A DNA stretch of 64,000 bases, taken from positions 1 through 64,000 of the forward strand of contig JBEQUE010000144.1 in NCBI GenBank assembly GCA_040349255.1. The letters are read 5' to 3'. Below, piece by piece: positions 20,214-28,870 of the stretch; the first letter of the stretch is position 1, and every line of letters starts with the position of its first letter. Made by a program: the position numbers and the translations under genes. This stretch comes from DATMER01 sp040349255. GTDB taxonomy: Bacteria; Acidobacteriota; Thermoanaerobaculia; Multivoradales; UBA5704. The notes under the pieces are model-generated. The model saw nothing but the letters and a program-made list of their open reading frames with translations, did not search any database and was not told where the DNA came from.

Positions 20214-22427
20214 CATGATCAGCGAGAAGCGTCTCAACGCACTGCGACATCTGCCCGGCTATCTGCACGAGATCGAAGACGGGGATCGACTGCGCGCCCT
20301 CCTGAGCTCCTTTTCCTTCCTGGAAAGGAAGGTCAGAAACCTGAATGCCTCCGAGCTGGTTTCTGACTATGAGTATCTTCCCGAGGACTCCCCACTGCGG
20401 CTCGTCCAGGCGGCGGTACGACTGTCAGCCTATATCTTGGACCGTGATCCTGGCCAGCTTGCAGGCCATCTTCTTGGACGACTCCTAGATCACGACGCGA
20501 CCGAAATCACGGACCTGTTGGACACAATACGGGAGCAGCACCCCTTAGGATTGTTTCCGACTGTAGCCTCAATGACGCGGCCCGGGGGGGCACTGCTTCA
20601 AACCTTTTCGGCACTGCCCTCTATTGGCACCATCTACGCCATCGTTCCAACCCTTGATGGGGAGCGTGTCGTGTCCGCATCCTCGGACCGGACGATCCGG
20701 ATCTGGAGCCTCGCGTCGGGCCAAGCGCTCCGGATTCTGAGGGGACATGAAAGAGAGGTCACTGCGCTCAAGCTCATATCCGACGGTCGCCTTGCCGTTT
20801 CAGGCTCACGAGATCGGACGGTACGAATCTGGGACCTGGAAACGGGTATCCAGAAGATAAAAATGCCGACAGCTCGGGGAGTGGAGGCTATAGCAGTGAC
20901 GCCGAATGGCCAACAGGCCATAGCCGGCCTGGATGATGGCTCGATCGAGGTTCTGTCCATCTCGACGGAAGATGTACAGCATCTGTTCGGACATGAGAAA
21001 CAAATCCTTTGCCTTGCGATCACGCCGGACGAACAACGCCTGATTTCTGGATCGGAAGACGGAACTCTGCGCGTCTGGAATCTGTCGAGCGGTGCCCTGG
21101 AGCGAGTCGAAAGCTTTGGAATGAAGGTCTGGTCCGTAATCGCAACGCCTGAGAGCAGCAGACTCATCTTCTCTCTCCAGGATGGTACCATCGCCATCCA
21201 CAACCTGATCGACGGACGCTCGATCGACAGATTCAAGGGGCACCGCTTTCCAGCAACTTTCCTGACCCTTGCACGAGACGGCAGGACTCTGATCTCTGCG
21301 TCCAGCGGAAAGATCGTGATTTGCGATCTTGAAAACGTACACACGCAAACGACCATGGCTACGCCAGGTAATCTCTCGGCCATGGCTCTCACCTTGGATG
21401 AAAATCGCGCGTTGATCAGTAGCTATAGCGGTCGGATAACCTTGTGGGATCTCTCTGCGCTTCGACCGACGGAAGAACAGGCCGAGGAGCACAGCATTGG
21501 CTCGCTTGCCTTGATTCCAGGCAGTGCTCTTCTTCTCTCCGCGTCGGGCCGCACAGTCAAGATCTGGGATGCCGAGAAAGGACAAGAGATCCGGACGCTA
21601 ACCGGGCATACGGATAGAGTCGCGAGCCTCGCGGTGTTACCAAACGGCGCTTACGCGGTCTCAGGCTCGCTTGACAAGACCATCAAGGTTTGGGATCTGA
21701 GAACCGGGGAGAACCTCCGAACGCTCCAAGGGCATGAAAGCGCGATCATCGCCCTCGCCGTCACAGAGGACGGGAAACGCGTCATCTCCGGCGGCCTTCA
21801 TGCCGAAGTGAAGGTTTGGTCGCTGGAGGATGGGCGTGAGCTCTACTCCCGACGCAGACCTCGCGGCTACTTGACGACGCTTGCAGCGACCTCGGACGGG
21901 CGCCTCGCCGTTGTCGGCTTGAGGATGAGGGGAATGCATGGCCGACGATTCTCGACCTTACGACAGGTCGTGTCGTCGGAGAGTTGCGCGGGCATGAGGA
22001 TCCAGTGGAGACAGCGCTTTTCCTCCCGGGTGACAACCGCATTCTGACGGGCTCCTTTGATGCCACCATCCGCCTGTGGGATTTTGCGACCCGCCGGGAG
22101 TTGCTTCGACTGGAGGGGCACGCTGACAGAATCCTGAGCCTGGCGGTGACTCCGGACGGTCGCCACATCGCATCGAGCTCGGACGACAATACAGTGCGTG
22201 TTTGGCGTCTCGATACAGGGGAGTGCCTGGCTGTTTTCTTCGCAGAGGGAATAAGCGCTGCTTGCGCCATCTCGTTGGACGCCCAGTGCGTCTATGCTGG
22301 CGAACTGTCGGGGAAACTGCACTTCCTGAAACGGAAACCCTCCGTCATTCCTCTGAAAGCAAGTCCCCCCACAACACATCCGCAACCCGGCGGTTCGCTT
22401 CCATCAGATCGACGCCCTTCTCCTTGA
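20214..22427 (+). pseudogene. APAF1-helical/WD40 repeat protein with a frameshift
   Basis: The N-terminal ~120 residues resemble the helical region found between NACHT ATPases and WD40 propellers (FSFLERKVRNLNASEL, LRLVQAAVRLSAYIL). Then come about 14 WD40 repeats (SDRTIRIWS, RDRTVRIWDLETG, LDKTIKVWDLRTG and so on). The first frame stops at 22047, but WD40 coding clearly continues in the next frame (NAWPTILDLTTG, FDATIRLWDFATRR, DDNTVRVWRLDTG) to 22427. One base is missing near 21922, next to a G-rich AGGATGAGGGG run. It may be a real inactivation or an assembly error. No ATPase is fused to it, so it may work with the preceding ATPase. GC content is lower than in the upstream gene. Its 3' end overlaps the convergent gene by 83 bp. 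Confidence 0.78.
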
Positions 22428-25400
22428 CCTGATCCTTGCCCTTGATGAAGTCGTGGAAGGAGTCGTGATAGAGGCGATAGCGCAACTCCGGACCGTCGTC
22501 TCCGTCCTCCACGGAAATGGGTTGGAGGAACTGGCTCCATTCGTCGAGAGCCATCTGGACCCGGGCGCGGTCCTGAATTCCGGAGAAGTCGGAGATCAGG
22601 CCGGTGGAGATCGGCTCCCTCGCCACGGTGAGGCCAACGAGGACGGGCAGCTTGTATTCGAACCAGCCCTGGGTATCCAGCTCCTTCATGCGCTCCCACT
22701 GATCCTCGTAATAACTCTGGAGCCCTGTCGGCAGCGTTGTGAGGTCGCGCGTCTTGTAGGCTCCCTTCTCGATCTCCGGGAGGACATAGTGGAGATACAT
22801 GAAGTTTCCTTCGCTGCGCTTCACGAGCTCGTCGACAAAGGTCGCCTCGTCCAGACCCTGAGCGGTGATGTAGGCTCCGATGCCCGGCCGCAGGGCGTAA
22901 TTCTGAGTGAAAAGCCGGACATCCGCGAAATTGTTCTCCCTTTCCCTCTGTAGATCGATGGTGTGGCCTTCGCAGGTGAACTGGAGCTTGAACTGGCCGC
23001 GCCGCGAGGTGACCACGGCAAACACGCCCGGCGGCAGGTCGGAAGGCAAGTACAGAGTGTTCGCGCCCTTCGACACCGCGCCCGAATCGGCTTCGTCCAG
23101 CGCATCGACCAGGAAAAGGAGCTTCGTCCCCGAGGCGAGAAGCTTGGTCGAAATCCCGCCCAGAAGCTCCTTGAGAAACCGGGGATCACGGGAGGCCTCC
23201 GGCGGCAGGGCGGAGTAGCCGAGATCGAAGTCCCGGATGAGCTGCGCGCAGAGGTTGGGAAGGAACTGGGAGGGCTTCGTGATTCCTTCGGCGCGCACGT
23301 TGAAGTGGAGCGGGTACCGCCGGAGCTGCGCAAGCCTGGCGACGATCGCGGTCTTGCCGATCCCCGGATCGCCGAGGACCTGAATGTAACCACTGTTGCT
23401 CTTCTGAACGAAGTCGTCGAGAGCGTCGAAAAGCCATTGCCTTCCGACGTAGCCTTCGGTCTTGCGGCGGATGAGAGGCGTGAAATCGAGGATGTGCTTC
23501 TGGATCTCGGGCGGAGCCCGCTTTTCTGCGGGTTCGCGGACGCCCGGGGCGTCTCCCAGCGCGATCCGTCCGTTAGCGTGCGCATAGATCACATAGGTGA
23601 GCCAGGCGGGATCGTCCGCGTCCGCTTCGCGGAGAGCGAGACGCGCGATGCGCGCGGCACGGCCGAACGTCTCTCCCTGCGCGAGCGCGCCGTAAAAGCT
23701 TCTGGCGAATTCGAAGGCCCGGGAATCCCGGACCGGCCAGGCCGGCCCCAGGAAGGCGCCGCAGCCACAGACCCGCACCCAGCGATCGGCCCACCCGCCC
23801 AGGCCGGTCAGGGACCATGCCTGCTGTCCGATCCAGCAGGCATTGAGGAAGACCAGGGGGCGATTCCTGCCGATCTCCGTCGCGAGCGCTCCTGTCAGGT
23901 CTCCTGCCCGAAAGAAGCTCTCATCCTCCAGAGGCAGGGCGGATTCATTCGGCTGATCCGGATTGAAGCCGCCGTGGCCAACGAAGTGAAGGAGATCGAG
24001 GCCTCCCTTTCCCAGAATGGTTTCGATCTCCTCCGCCGAGGCGACCGGGACGGTGGCATCCTCGATCCCGGAATGATCGCGCGCGAGATCCGTCACGAGC
24101 CCCTGCTCCTCTTCGGCCCGGGTCAGCTCGGAGCTCGTCGTGAAGCACGCGAGCCGCCGCACCTGAATCTCGGCCGCAGGGCTCCTGTTTCCCGCCAGCC
24201 ACCGGGTGAGCTCAAACTGGATGCAGAGAAAATCGTCGTCGATGACGTCGTCAGGATCCTCCGCGTCATACGGCTTGACCAGCTCCCAGGGAATCCAGGG
24301 CTCGTCGGAGATGATCGTCAGCGTGGTTACAGAACGCCGGATCTTCCGGTAGAGCAGCTGCATTTCGCCGCTGAAGAGCTCGCGGTAGAGGTCCTGGCCG
24401 AGAGCCTCCAGCTTGCGCCGGATCTCGCCACGCAGCAGCAGAGAGTCGTCCGTGTCGATCCGTTCGCCCAATTTCCGGACCTTGTCCAGAATGGACGAGC
24501 GGTATTCCTCGACACGGCCCTGGAACGACGGCCCATCGACCCCCCGATACGAGAAGCCGTCGATGCCGACTGGCGAATGGAGGATGTAATGGAGCTGTGT
24601 TCTTCCGTCGCGGAATCCAATCGTGACGCGGAGCTCGAGATCGACCGGCGCTGCGCTGGAGCTTGGCAAGGAGCGCGTTCCTCCCCGGGTGTCCAGGCCG
24701 GCGCCCTGAACAGATGCCGGCAGGGCCTTCTCCCCTTCGGAGACATCTGACTGCCGAATCTTCAGAATGACGTGTCGGAAGCCGTATTTATTTAAATCAA
24801 TACCGCTCTTTGCAAATGCCCCCTGAAGAGCGTGCGCGCTGTCGCGCGGGAGATCTATAATTACCTTTGTGCTACCTTCTAATACTTTTCTGATATTGAC
24901 ATCTGAAAGCTCTATGTCGAGAAACTTGGCAAGTGCATATTGAAGCCTGCTTCTCTCTACTTCGGAAAACTGTGCAAACTGCAGATCCAGGGTTACCTCT
25001 ACTTTAGTAGTGGGTTGTCCATAGAGAGTGAAGGAGGGGAAATAACGACGCGCTACCTCGTGGCGTTTATATATCCTACCTTCAATTTCACGCCTAGTCC
25101 ATACCGAAAGGAGATAAGGAGGATGACTCACGCTAGTTGCTCCACGCAATTCCTCGTAAGCTTTATGAGTCACCCTCCCGTTTGTGATTAGAAAGAATCC
25201 TTCTACTTTGAACCTAGCGAGTATGTTAACTATATTCCCAAGTTCACCTGGCTTGACGGTAGCATCTGCACTCTGCTTGTACTTGAACTGAGCAGCCCAA
25301 CGCAACCGGCTGGGTGTAGCATCTGGAAGCATTATTGTCTGAAGGAGAATTGCGTCGACACCTCCGTCTGGACCAACACCCTGATCCTGCACTCCAAATC

Positions 25401-25491
25401 CCTCGACTGCGAGCAGGTCCATGCAGAGCTCTTGGAAGCGGTATCCATCGATAGTCTGCCAATCGACAGAAATCGGCCTAGTTAGTGTCAT
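22345..25491 (-). CDS. REase-like / linker / CHAT / NACHT four-module protein
   Basis: 1048 residues. Residues 1-150: Mrr-like restriction endonuclease fold, with FQELCMDLLAVEGFGV and the PD-(D/E)xK-type set D46 (GGVDAIL) and Q68-x-K70 (AAQFKYKQ). Residues ~155-243: a small beta/alpha domain (VEVTLDLQFAQFSE, STKVIIDLP) that resembles effector-associated adaptors. Residues ~280-650: CHAT, with H506 in LHFVGHGGF and C552 in FLNACWIGQQ. Residues ~680-1048: NACHT/STAND ATPase with Walker A GDPGIGKTA (K713) and Walker B LLFLVDALDEAD. There is no obvious sensor repeat at the C-terminus. Bases coding for the first ~243 residues are clearly AT-richer than the rest, so the gene is a mosaic. Two potential death effectors under one ATPase switch suggest an abortive-infection protein; not proven. 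Confidence 0.85.
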   Translation of the reverse strand: MTLTRPISVDWQTIDGYRFQELCMDLLAVEGFGVQDQGVGPDGGVDAILLQTIMLPDATPSRLRWAAQFKYKQSADATVKPGELGNIVNILARFKVEGFFLITNGRVTHKAYEELRGATSVSHPPYLLSVWTRREIEGRIYKRHEVARRYFPSFTLYGQPTTKVEVTLDLQFAQFSEVERSRLQYALAKFLDIELSDVNIRKVLEGSTKVIIDLPRDSAHALQGAFAKSGIDLNKYGFRHVILKIRQSDVSEGEKALPASVQGAGLDTRGGTRSLPSSSAAPVDLELRVTIGFRDGRTQLHYILHSPVGIDGFSYRGVDGPSFQGRVEEYRSSILDKVRKLGERIDTDDSLLLRGEIRRKLEALGQDLYRELFSGEMQLLYRKIRRSVTTLTIISDEPWIPWELVKPYDAEDPDDVIDDDFLCIQFELTRWLAGNRSPAAEIQVRRLACFTTSSELTRAEEEQGLVTDLARDHSGIEDATVPVASAEEIETILGKGGLDLLHFVGHGGFNPDQPNESALPLEDESFFRAGDLTGALATEIGRNRPLVFLNACWIGQQAWSLTGLGGWADRWVRVCGCGAFLGPAWPVRDSRAFEFARSFYGALAQGETFGRAARIARLALREADADDPAWLTYVIYAHANGRIALGDAPGVREPAEKRAPPEIQKHILDFTPLIRRKTEGYVGRQWLFDALDDFVQKSNSGYIQVLGDPGIGKTAIVARLAQLRRYPLHFNVRAEGITKPSQFLPNLCAQLIRDFDLGYSALPPEASRDPRFLKELLGGISTKLLASGTKLLFLVDALDEADSGAVSKGANTLYLPSDLPPGVFAVVTSRRGQFKLQFTCEGHTIDLQRERENNFADVRLFTQNYALRPGIGAYITAQGLDEATFVDELVKRSEGNFMYLHYVLPEIEKGAYKTRDLTTLPTGLQSYYEDQWERMKELDTQGWFEYKLPVLVGLTVAREPISTGLISDFSGIQDRARVQMALDEWSQFLQPISVEDGDDGPELRYRLYHDSFHDFIKGKDQVKEKGVDLMEANRRVADVLWGDLLSEE

Positions 25492-25595
25492 TTCTTATCT
25501 CTCTCGACAAAAATTGCGCCCGCAGTCGGGTCTGCGATAACCTGGAACCGCTTCGGCGACGCGCCGGAGCTTGGCAAGGACTCGCTCCTCCTCAA

Positions 25596-25641
25596 GGCTT
25601 TCCGTCCGTCCTCGTCGATTATCTTATCGAGACTCCCGCCT
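25596..25641. repeat. 46-bp imperfect direct repeat, copy a
   Basis: Matches 26028-26073 with a few substitutions (shared core TCGTCGATTATCTTATCGAG versus TCGATTATCTCATTGA). It sits directly left of the duplicated lipoprotein segment, and copy b sits on its right, so the pair brackets the duplicated piece. Intergenic position; no gene product claimed. Confidence 0.7.
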
Positions 25642-26008
25642 TCAAGATACGTCCGTTCAGGCCCGAGCCGTCATGACCGGACGGTAGGCGTTATCCTTCC
25701 GCCATGCGCCAGCCCATTCCGACGCTCTTCCTCCTCGCCCTGCCGCTCCTCGCCGCCTGCGCCACCTCTTCGACACCCCCGGCTCCATCGGCGATCACCG
25801 CACCCGCCGCACAGGCTCAGGCGGAATCTCCGGCTCGCGAAGAAGACGAGTACTCCCGCTACGAGCTGCTCGAACCCGGGCTCGGCGCGGTTCCACATTC
25901 TCTTCGAGGTCACCGCGACCGAGCCGGCGCGACGGTCTACTTCAACCCGATCCGCAAGGGCAGCGCCGCGAGCGACGAGTCGGTGCGCGACCGGGCGACC
26001 GGACAGCC
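25641..26008 (+). repeat. Duplicated lipoprotein segment, decayed copy
   Basis: About 368 bp nearly identical to 27439-27807, covering the upstream region and first ~100 codons of the lipoprotein gene at 27503. The two copies flank the DUF4157 gene. This copy has small indels relative to the intact one (an extra C near CTCGAACCCGGG and one missing C near GAGCCGG). Confidence 0.85.
25704..26008 (+). pseudogene. 5' fragment of the lipoprotein gene
   Basis: It starts MRQPIPTLFLLALPLLAAC, the same lipoprotein signal as the intact gene at 27503, and matches it for about 100 codons. A one-base insertion after YELLEPG shifts the frame until a compensating deletion restores it at GATVYFNPIRKGS. The homology ends at TGQPL, where unrelated sequence runs to a stop at 26111. 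It is a non-functional remnant of a segmental duplication. Confidence 0.85.
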
Positions 26009-26027
26009 GCTGAGCGCGTACCTCCCG

Positions 26028-26073
26028 GGTTTTCCATCTGTCCGCGTCGATTATCTCATTGATACGCCCGCCT
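26028..26073. repeat. 46-bp imperfect direct repeat, copy b
   Basis: Partner of 25596-25641. It ends one base before the stop codon of the DUF4157 gene at 26075, so the right end of the duplication event lies exactly at the gene's 3' end. Confidence 0.7.
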
Positions 26074-26074
26074 G

Positions 26075-27406
26075 TCAGTCGAACACGGAGAACGAGACGC
26101 GGCCCGATTGACGGATCTGCGCCGCACGCCGCAACACCTTGGGATCGTGGCGCAGCCGTTCATAGACCCAGGGCTCCTGGTCCCGGAGCCTCCCCTCGCG
26201 CGCCCGGCGCTCGAGCTGGATCAGGAACTCGCCCATGGACTGATAGTAATTTTCATCGTACATCTCGCCCTTCTCGTCCCAGGTGAGCTCCTCTCCGAGA
26301 AGCGATCTCTTGAGGAGCGCGGCGGCGCGGCGGTTGTACGGGTAGGTATCGAACCCCTGCAGCTCGGCGCGCTCCTCCTTCGTGATCGTTCCCAGGATCC
26401 GTTTCGCGGAAAGAGCGGCGGCGCGCGGATTGTCCGGATAACCGTTGTAGCCCTGCAGCTCGGCCTCTTCCTGCCGGGACAGCGGCCCGGCGGCCTGCTT
26501 CGCGCGCAGCGCGGCGGCGCGCGGGTTCTCGCGCGTCCCATCCGGAGACCAGAGGCCGGCGTCGAAGCTGCGGTCCCGCGCCACGAGCCGCGAGAAATGG
26601 CCGCGAAGCTCCTCCTGCTCCGCCGGCGTGATCGTCCCCGCGTCCTGTTTCGCGTAGAGCATGGCGGCGCGCGGGTTGTCGGGGAAGCTCGCGATGCCGC
26701 GGAGCTCCGACAGCTCCGGCTTCGTGATCGTGCCGAGGATCCTCTTCTTCTGAAGCGCGGCGGCGCGCGGGTTGTTCGGATACGCGTTGCGCGCCTGCCG
26801 CTCCGCGACCTCTGGCGATGGTGGCGACGGCCTCTCCTCCACGGCGGGCGCCGGAGCGCCCGGCACCGGATCGCGGGCGATGACCGCAGGATGGAGCGAC
26901 CCGGCGCCGGACCGCAGGCCCTGCGCCTCGGCCGGAGACGCGGCGCGAGCCATCCGATGCGCCTGCCGCTCCTGGGCGGAGTCCGGGGAGCCGAGCTGGA
27001 GCGGCCCCTCCGGCATGGGCGACCCGGACCGCTGCATGACGTGGGACAGCTCGTGGTACAGGCGGTGGCGGCCGGTCTCGGTGTCCGGGGCGTAGCCGCC
27101 GCTTCCGAAAACGATGTGAGGACCGAGAGTGTAGGCGTTGGCGTGCAGCGCGCGGGCCGACTCCGCCGCGCTCTCGCCGGTGTGGATCCGCACGTTGCTG
27201 AAGTCGAATCCGAGCCGCTGCTCGGCCGTGTCGCGGATCGAAGCGTCCAGCGGTTGACCCGGATGACGCAAAGCCCCCTCCGCGGTGGACGAAAGATCCT
27301 CGCCGGAAGCCGTGTCATTCCCCCGCTGGGAAACGCGCCGGCCGGACGAGGACGGAGAACGCATTCCGGTCGAAAACCCGCGCCGTTCGTGGTCGAACCT
27401 GTTCAT
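26075..27406 (-). CDS. DUF4157 (eCIS-core) protein with five NPRAAAL-type repeats
   Basis: 443 residues from the ATG at 27406, which has GGAG 7 nt upstream (an in-frame TTG lies 24 bp earlier). Residues ~45-125 are the DUF4157 domain: HPGQPLDASIRD, FDFSNVRIHTGESAAES, AYTLGPHIVFGSGGY and the zincin-like helix HELSHVMQ. After a Pro-rich linker come five repeats at ~210-380, each with N-P/R-R-A-A-A/M-L, then K...G.IT..E...L.G. DUF4157 domains mark proteins associated with contractile injection systems or polymorphic toxins. No injection-system genes are in this window. The repeat region is not recognised and could be a cargo or adaptor part. No signal peptide. Confidence 0.8.
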   Translation of the reverse strand: MNRFDHERRGFSTGMRSPSSSGRRVSQRGNDTASGEDLSSTAEGALRHPGQPLDASIRDTAEQRLGFDFSNVRIHTGESAAESARALHANAYTLGPHIVFGSGGYAPDTETGRHRLYHELSHVMQRSGSPMPEGPLQLGSPDSAQERQAHRMARAASPAEAQGLRSGAGSLHPAVIARDPVPGAPAPAVEERPSPPSPEVAERQARNAYPNNPRAAALQKKRILGTITKPELSELRGIASFPDNPRAAMLYAKQDAGTITPAEQEELRGHFSRLVARDRSFDAGLWSPDGTRENPRAAALRAKQAAGPLSRQEEAELQGYNGYPDNPRAAALSAKRILGTITKEERAELQGFDTYPYNRRAAALLKRSLLGEELTWDEKGEMYDENYYQSMGEFLIQLERRAREGRLRDQEPWVYERLRHDPKVLRRAAQIRQSGRVSFSVFD

Positions 27407-27438
27407 GCTTGCTCTCCAGCCTCCCAACACCCCACATC

Positions 27439-27807
27439 TTCAAGATACGTGAGTTCCGGTCCCGAGCCGTCATGATCGGACGGCAGGCGCTATCCTTCCG
27501 CCATGCGCCAGCCCATTCCGACGCTCTCCCTCCTCGCCCTGCCGCTCCTCGCCGCCTGCGCCACCTCTTCGACACCTCCGGCTCCCTCGACGATCACGGC
27601 TCCCGCCGCACAGGCCCGGGCGGAGTCTCCGGATCGGGAGGAAGACGAGTACTCCCGCTACGAGCTGCTCGAACCCGGGTCGGCGCAGTTCCACATCCTC
27701 TTCGAGGTCACCGCGACCGAGCCCGGCGCGACGGTCTACTTCAACCCGATCCGCAAGGGAAGCGCCGCGAGCGACGAGTCGGTGCGCGACCGGGCGACCG
27801 GACAGCC
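27439..27807 (+). repeat. Duplicated lipoprotein segment, intact copy
   Basis: Partner of 25641-26008. It covers 64 bp upstream and the first ~100 codons of the intact lipoprotein gene. Both copies are in the same orientation and enclose the DUF4157 gene. Confidence 0.85.
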
Positions 27808-28774
27808 TCTGCCCTTCGAGGAGGTCACCGGAGAGGAAGCGAGAGCCAGCGGCCTGCCCGACGCCGACCTGTCGATGAGCTACATCCGCATCCACCTGCC
27901 GCACCCGGTGCCGGAGGAAGGCGGGATCCGCCTGCTGATCGAGAAGACCTACAAGGACCCGCAAAGTTATGAGACCAAAGGCGGTGACCAGGACGGGCGC
28001 CTCGTCTTCCAGCGCACCCTGGGCATCCGCCGGAACTCGATCGTCCTGCCGCGGGGTTACGAGCTGACCGCCTGCAACGCGCCGGCCCAGATCCTGTCCG
28101 AGCCGGACGGCCGGGTCTCCGTGAGCTTCATGCACCCTGGACCCGACGCCTTTCCGCTGGTGATCGAAGCCCGCCGGACCGCTCCGACCGGGGCTTCCTC
28201 ACCGGAAGCAAGCGAAAGACTGTCCGAACGGGCGCACCAGGACCGCGAGATCGTCTATTTCCTGCAGCAGCCCGAGACCCACGCTTTCGACCTCTACCAC
28301 GACTACACCGAATCGAGGCCCGGCGTGGACCGCTATCTGAACGTCGTGCGCGCGGGCAGCACCGCCTCCAATCCCTCGGCGCGGAACCTCGACACCGGAG
28401 AGGTCCTCAAGGTCGAGACCCTGCGCGGCGACGCGCTCCCGAAGAGCGCTGTCGAAGAAGACGAGATTCCGCCGGACGCCGACGTCGTCGTGGCCCACTT
28501 CGCCCCGGTCCCGCCGGGAGGCTCGGTCCGCCTCCGCATCTCGGAGACCTACACCGATCCGAAGAGCTATCGGCTGGAAGGAGACGAGCTCGTCTTCGAC
28601 CGCACTCTGGGCCGTCCGAGGAACGCCGTCGTCCTCCCCGCCGGCTGGCTCCTGACCGCCAGCTCAATCCCCGCCCAGGTCTCCGAGACCGCCGACGGCC
28701 GGATCCGGCTGGATTTCACCAATCCGCGGCCGGACGAGATTGCGGTGTTGATCAAGGCGCAGCGGCGCGAGTAG
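27503..28774 (+). CDS. Lipoprotein of two repeated beta-rich domains
   Basis: 423 residues. The signal peptide ends with the lipobox LLAAC (about residue 20), so the mature protein is anchored in an envelope membrane. After a Pro/Ala-rich linker there are two related halves (~50-215 and ~245-420): each has a YLNVVRAGSTAS / YFNPIRKGSAAS segment, a RDRATGQPL / RNLDTGEVL segment, RLLIEKTYKDPQSYE / RLRISETYTDPKSYR and FQRTLGIRRNSIVLPRGYEL / FDRTLGRPRNAVVLPAGWLL. I do not recognise the family. No strong ribosome site is visible before the ATG. The close DUF4157 neighbour may be chance or may reflect a shared surface role. Confidence 0.78.
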   Translation: MRQPIPTLSLLALPLLAACATSSTPPAPSTITAPAAQARAESPDREEDEYSRYELLEPGSAQFHILFEVTATEPGATVYFNPIRKGSAASDESVRDRATGQPLPFEEVTGEEARASGLPDADLSMSYIRIHLPHPVPEEGGIRLLIEKTYKDPQSYETKGGDQDGRLVFQRTLGIRRNSIVLPRGYELTACNAPAQILSEPDGRVSVSFMHPGPDAFPLVIEARRTAPTGASSPEASERLSERAHQDREIVYFLQQPETHAFDLYHDYTESRPGVDRYLNVVRAGSTASNPSARNLDTGEVLKVETLRGDALPKSAVEEDEIPPDADVVVAHFAPVPPGGSVRLRISETYTDPKSYRLEGDELVFDRTLGRPRNAVVLPAGWLLTASSIPAQVSETADGRIRLDFTNPRPDEIAVLIKAQRRE

Positions 28775-28804
28775 AGCGGCGTATACTCAGCGTTGCCGCA
28801 AGTT

Positions 28805-28823
28805 CTGCCGAACAATTCGGCAG
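28805..28823. promoter_or_regulatory. 8-bp-arm palindrome before the secreted-protein gene
   Basis: CTGCCGAA-CAA-TTCGGCAG, a perfect 8-bp inverted repeat 31 bp after the lipoprotein stop and 48 bp before the next start. It has no following T run on either strand, so an operator or weak terminator are both possible. Confidence 0.45.
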
Positions 28824-28870
28824 GGTGCTCGCGACATCCATGGTCTCGTCCTTCCTGACAGGAGGTTCGC

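Noticed and set aside
25485..25676. 63-codon plus-strand frame upstream of the lipoprotein remnant
   Set aside because: No ribosome site or family; its coding look comes from the 46-bp repeat and flanking duplicated DNA.
26075..27406. Complete contractile injection system cluster
   Set aside because: No sheath, tube, baseplate or AAA ATPase genes of such systems are found in the window; only two DUF4157 proteins.
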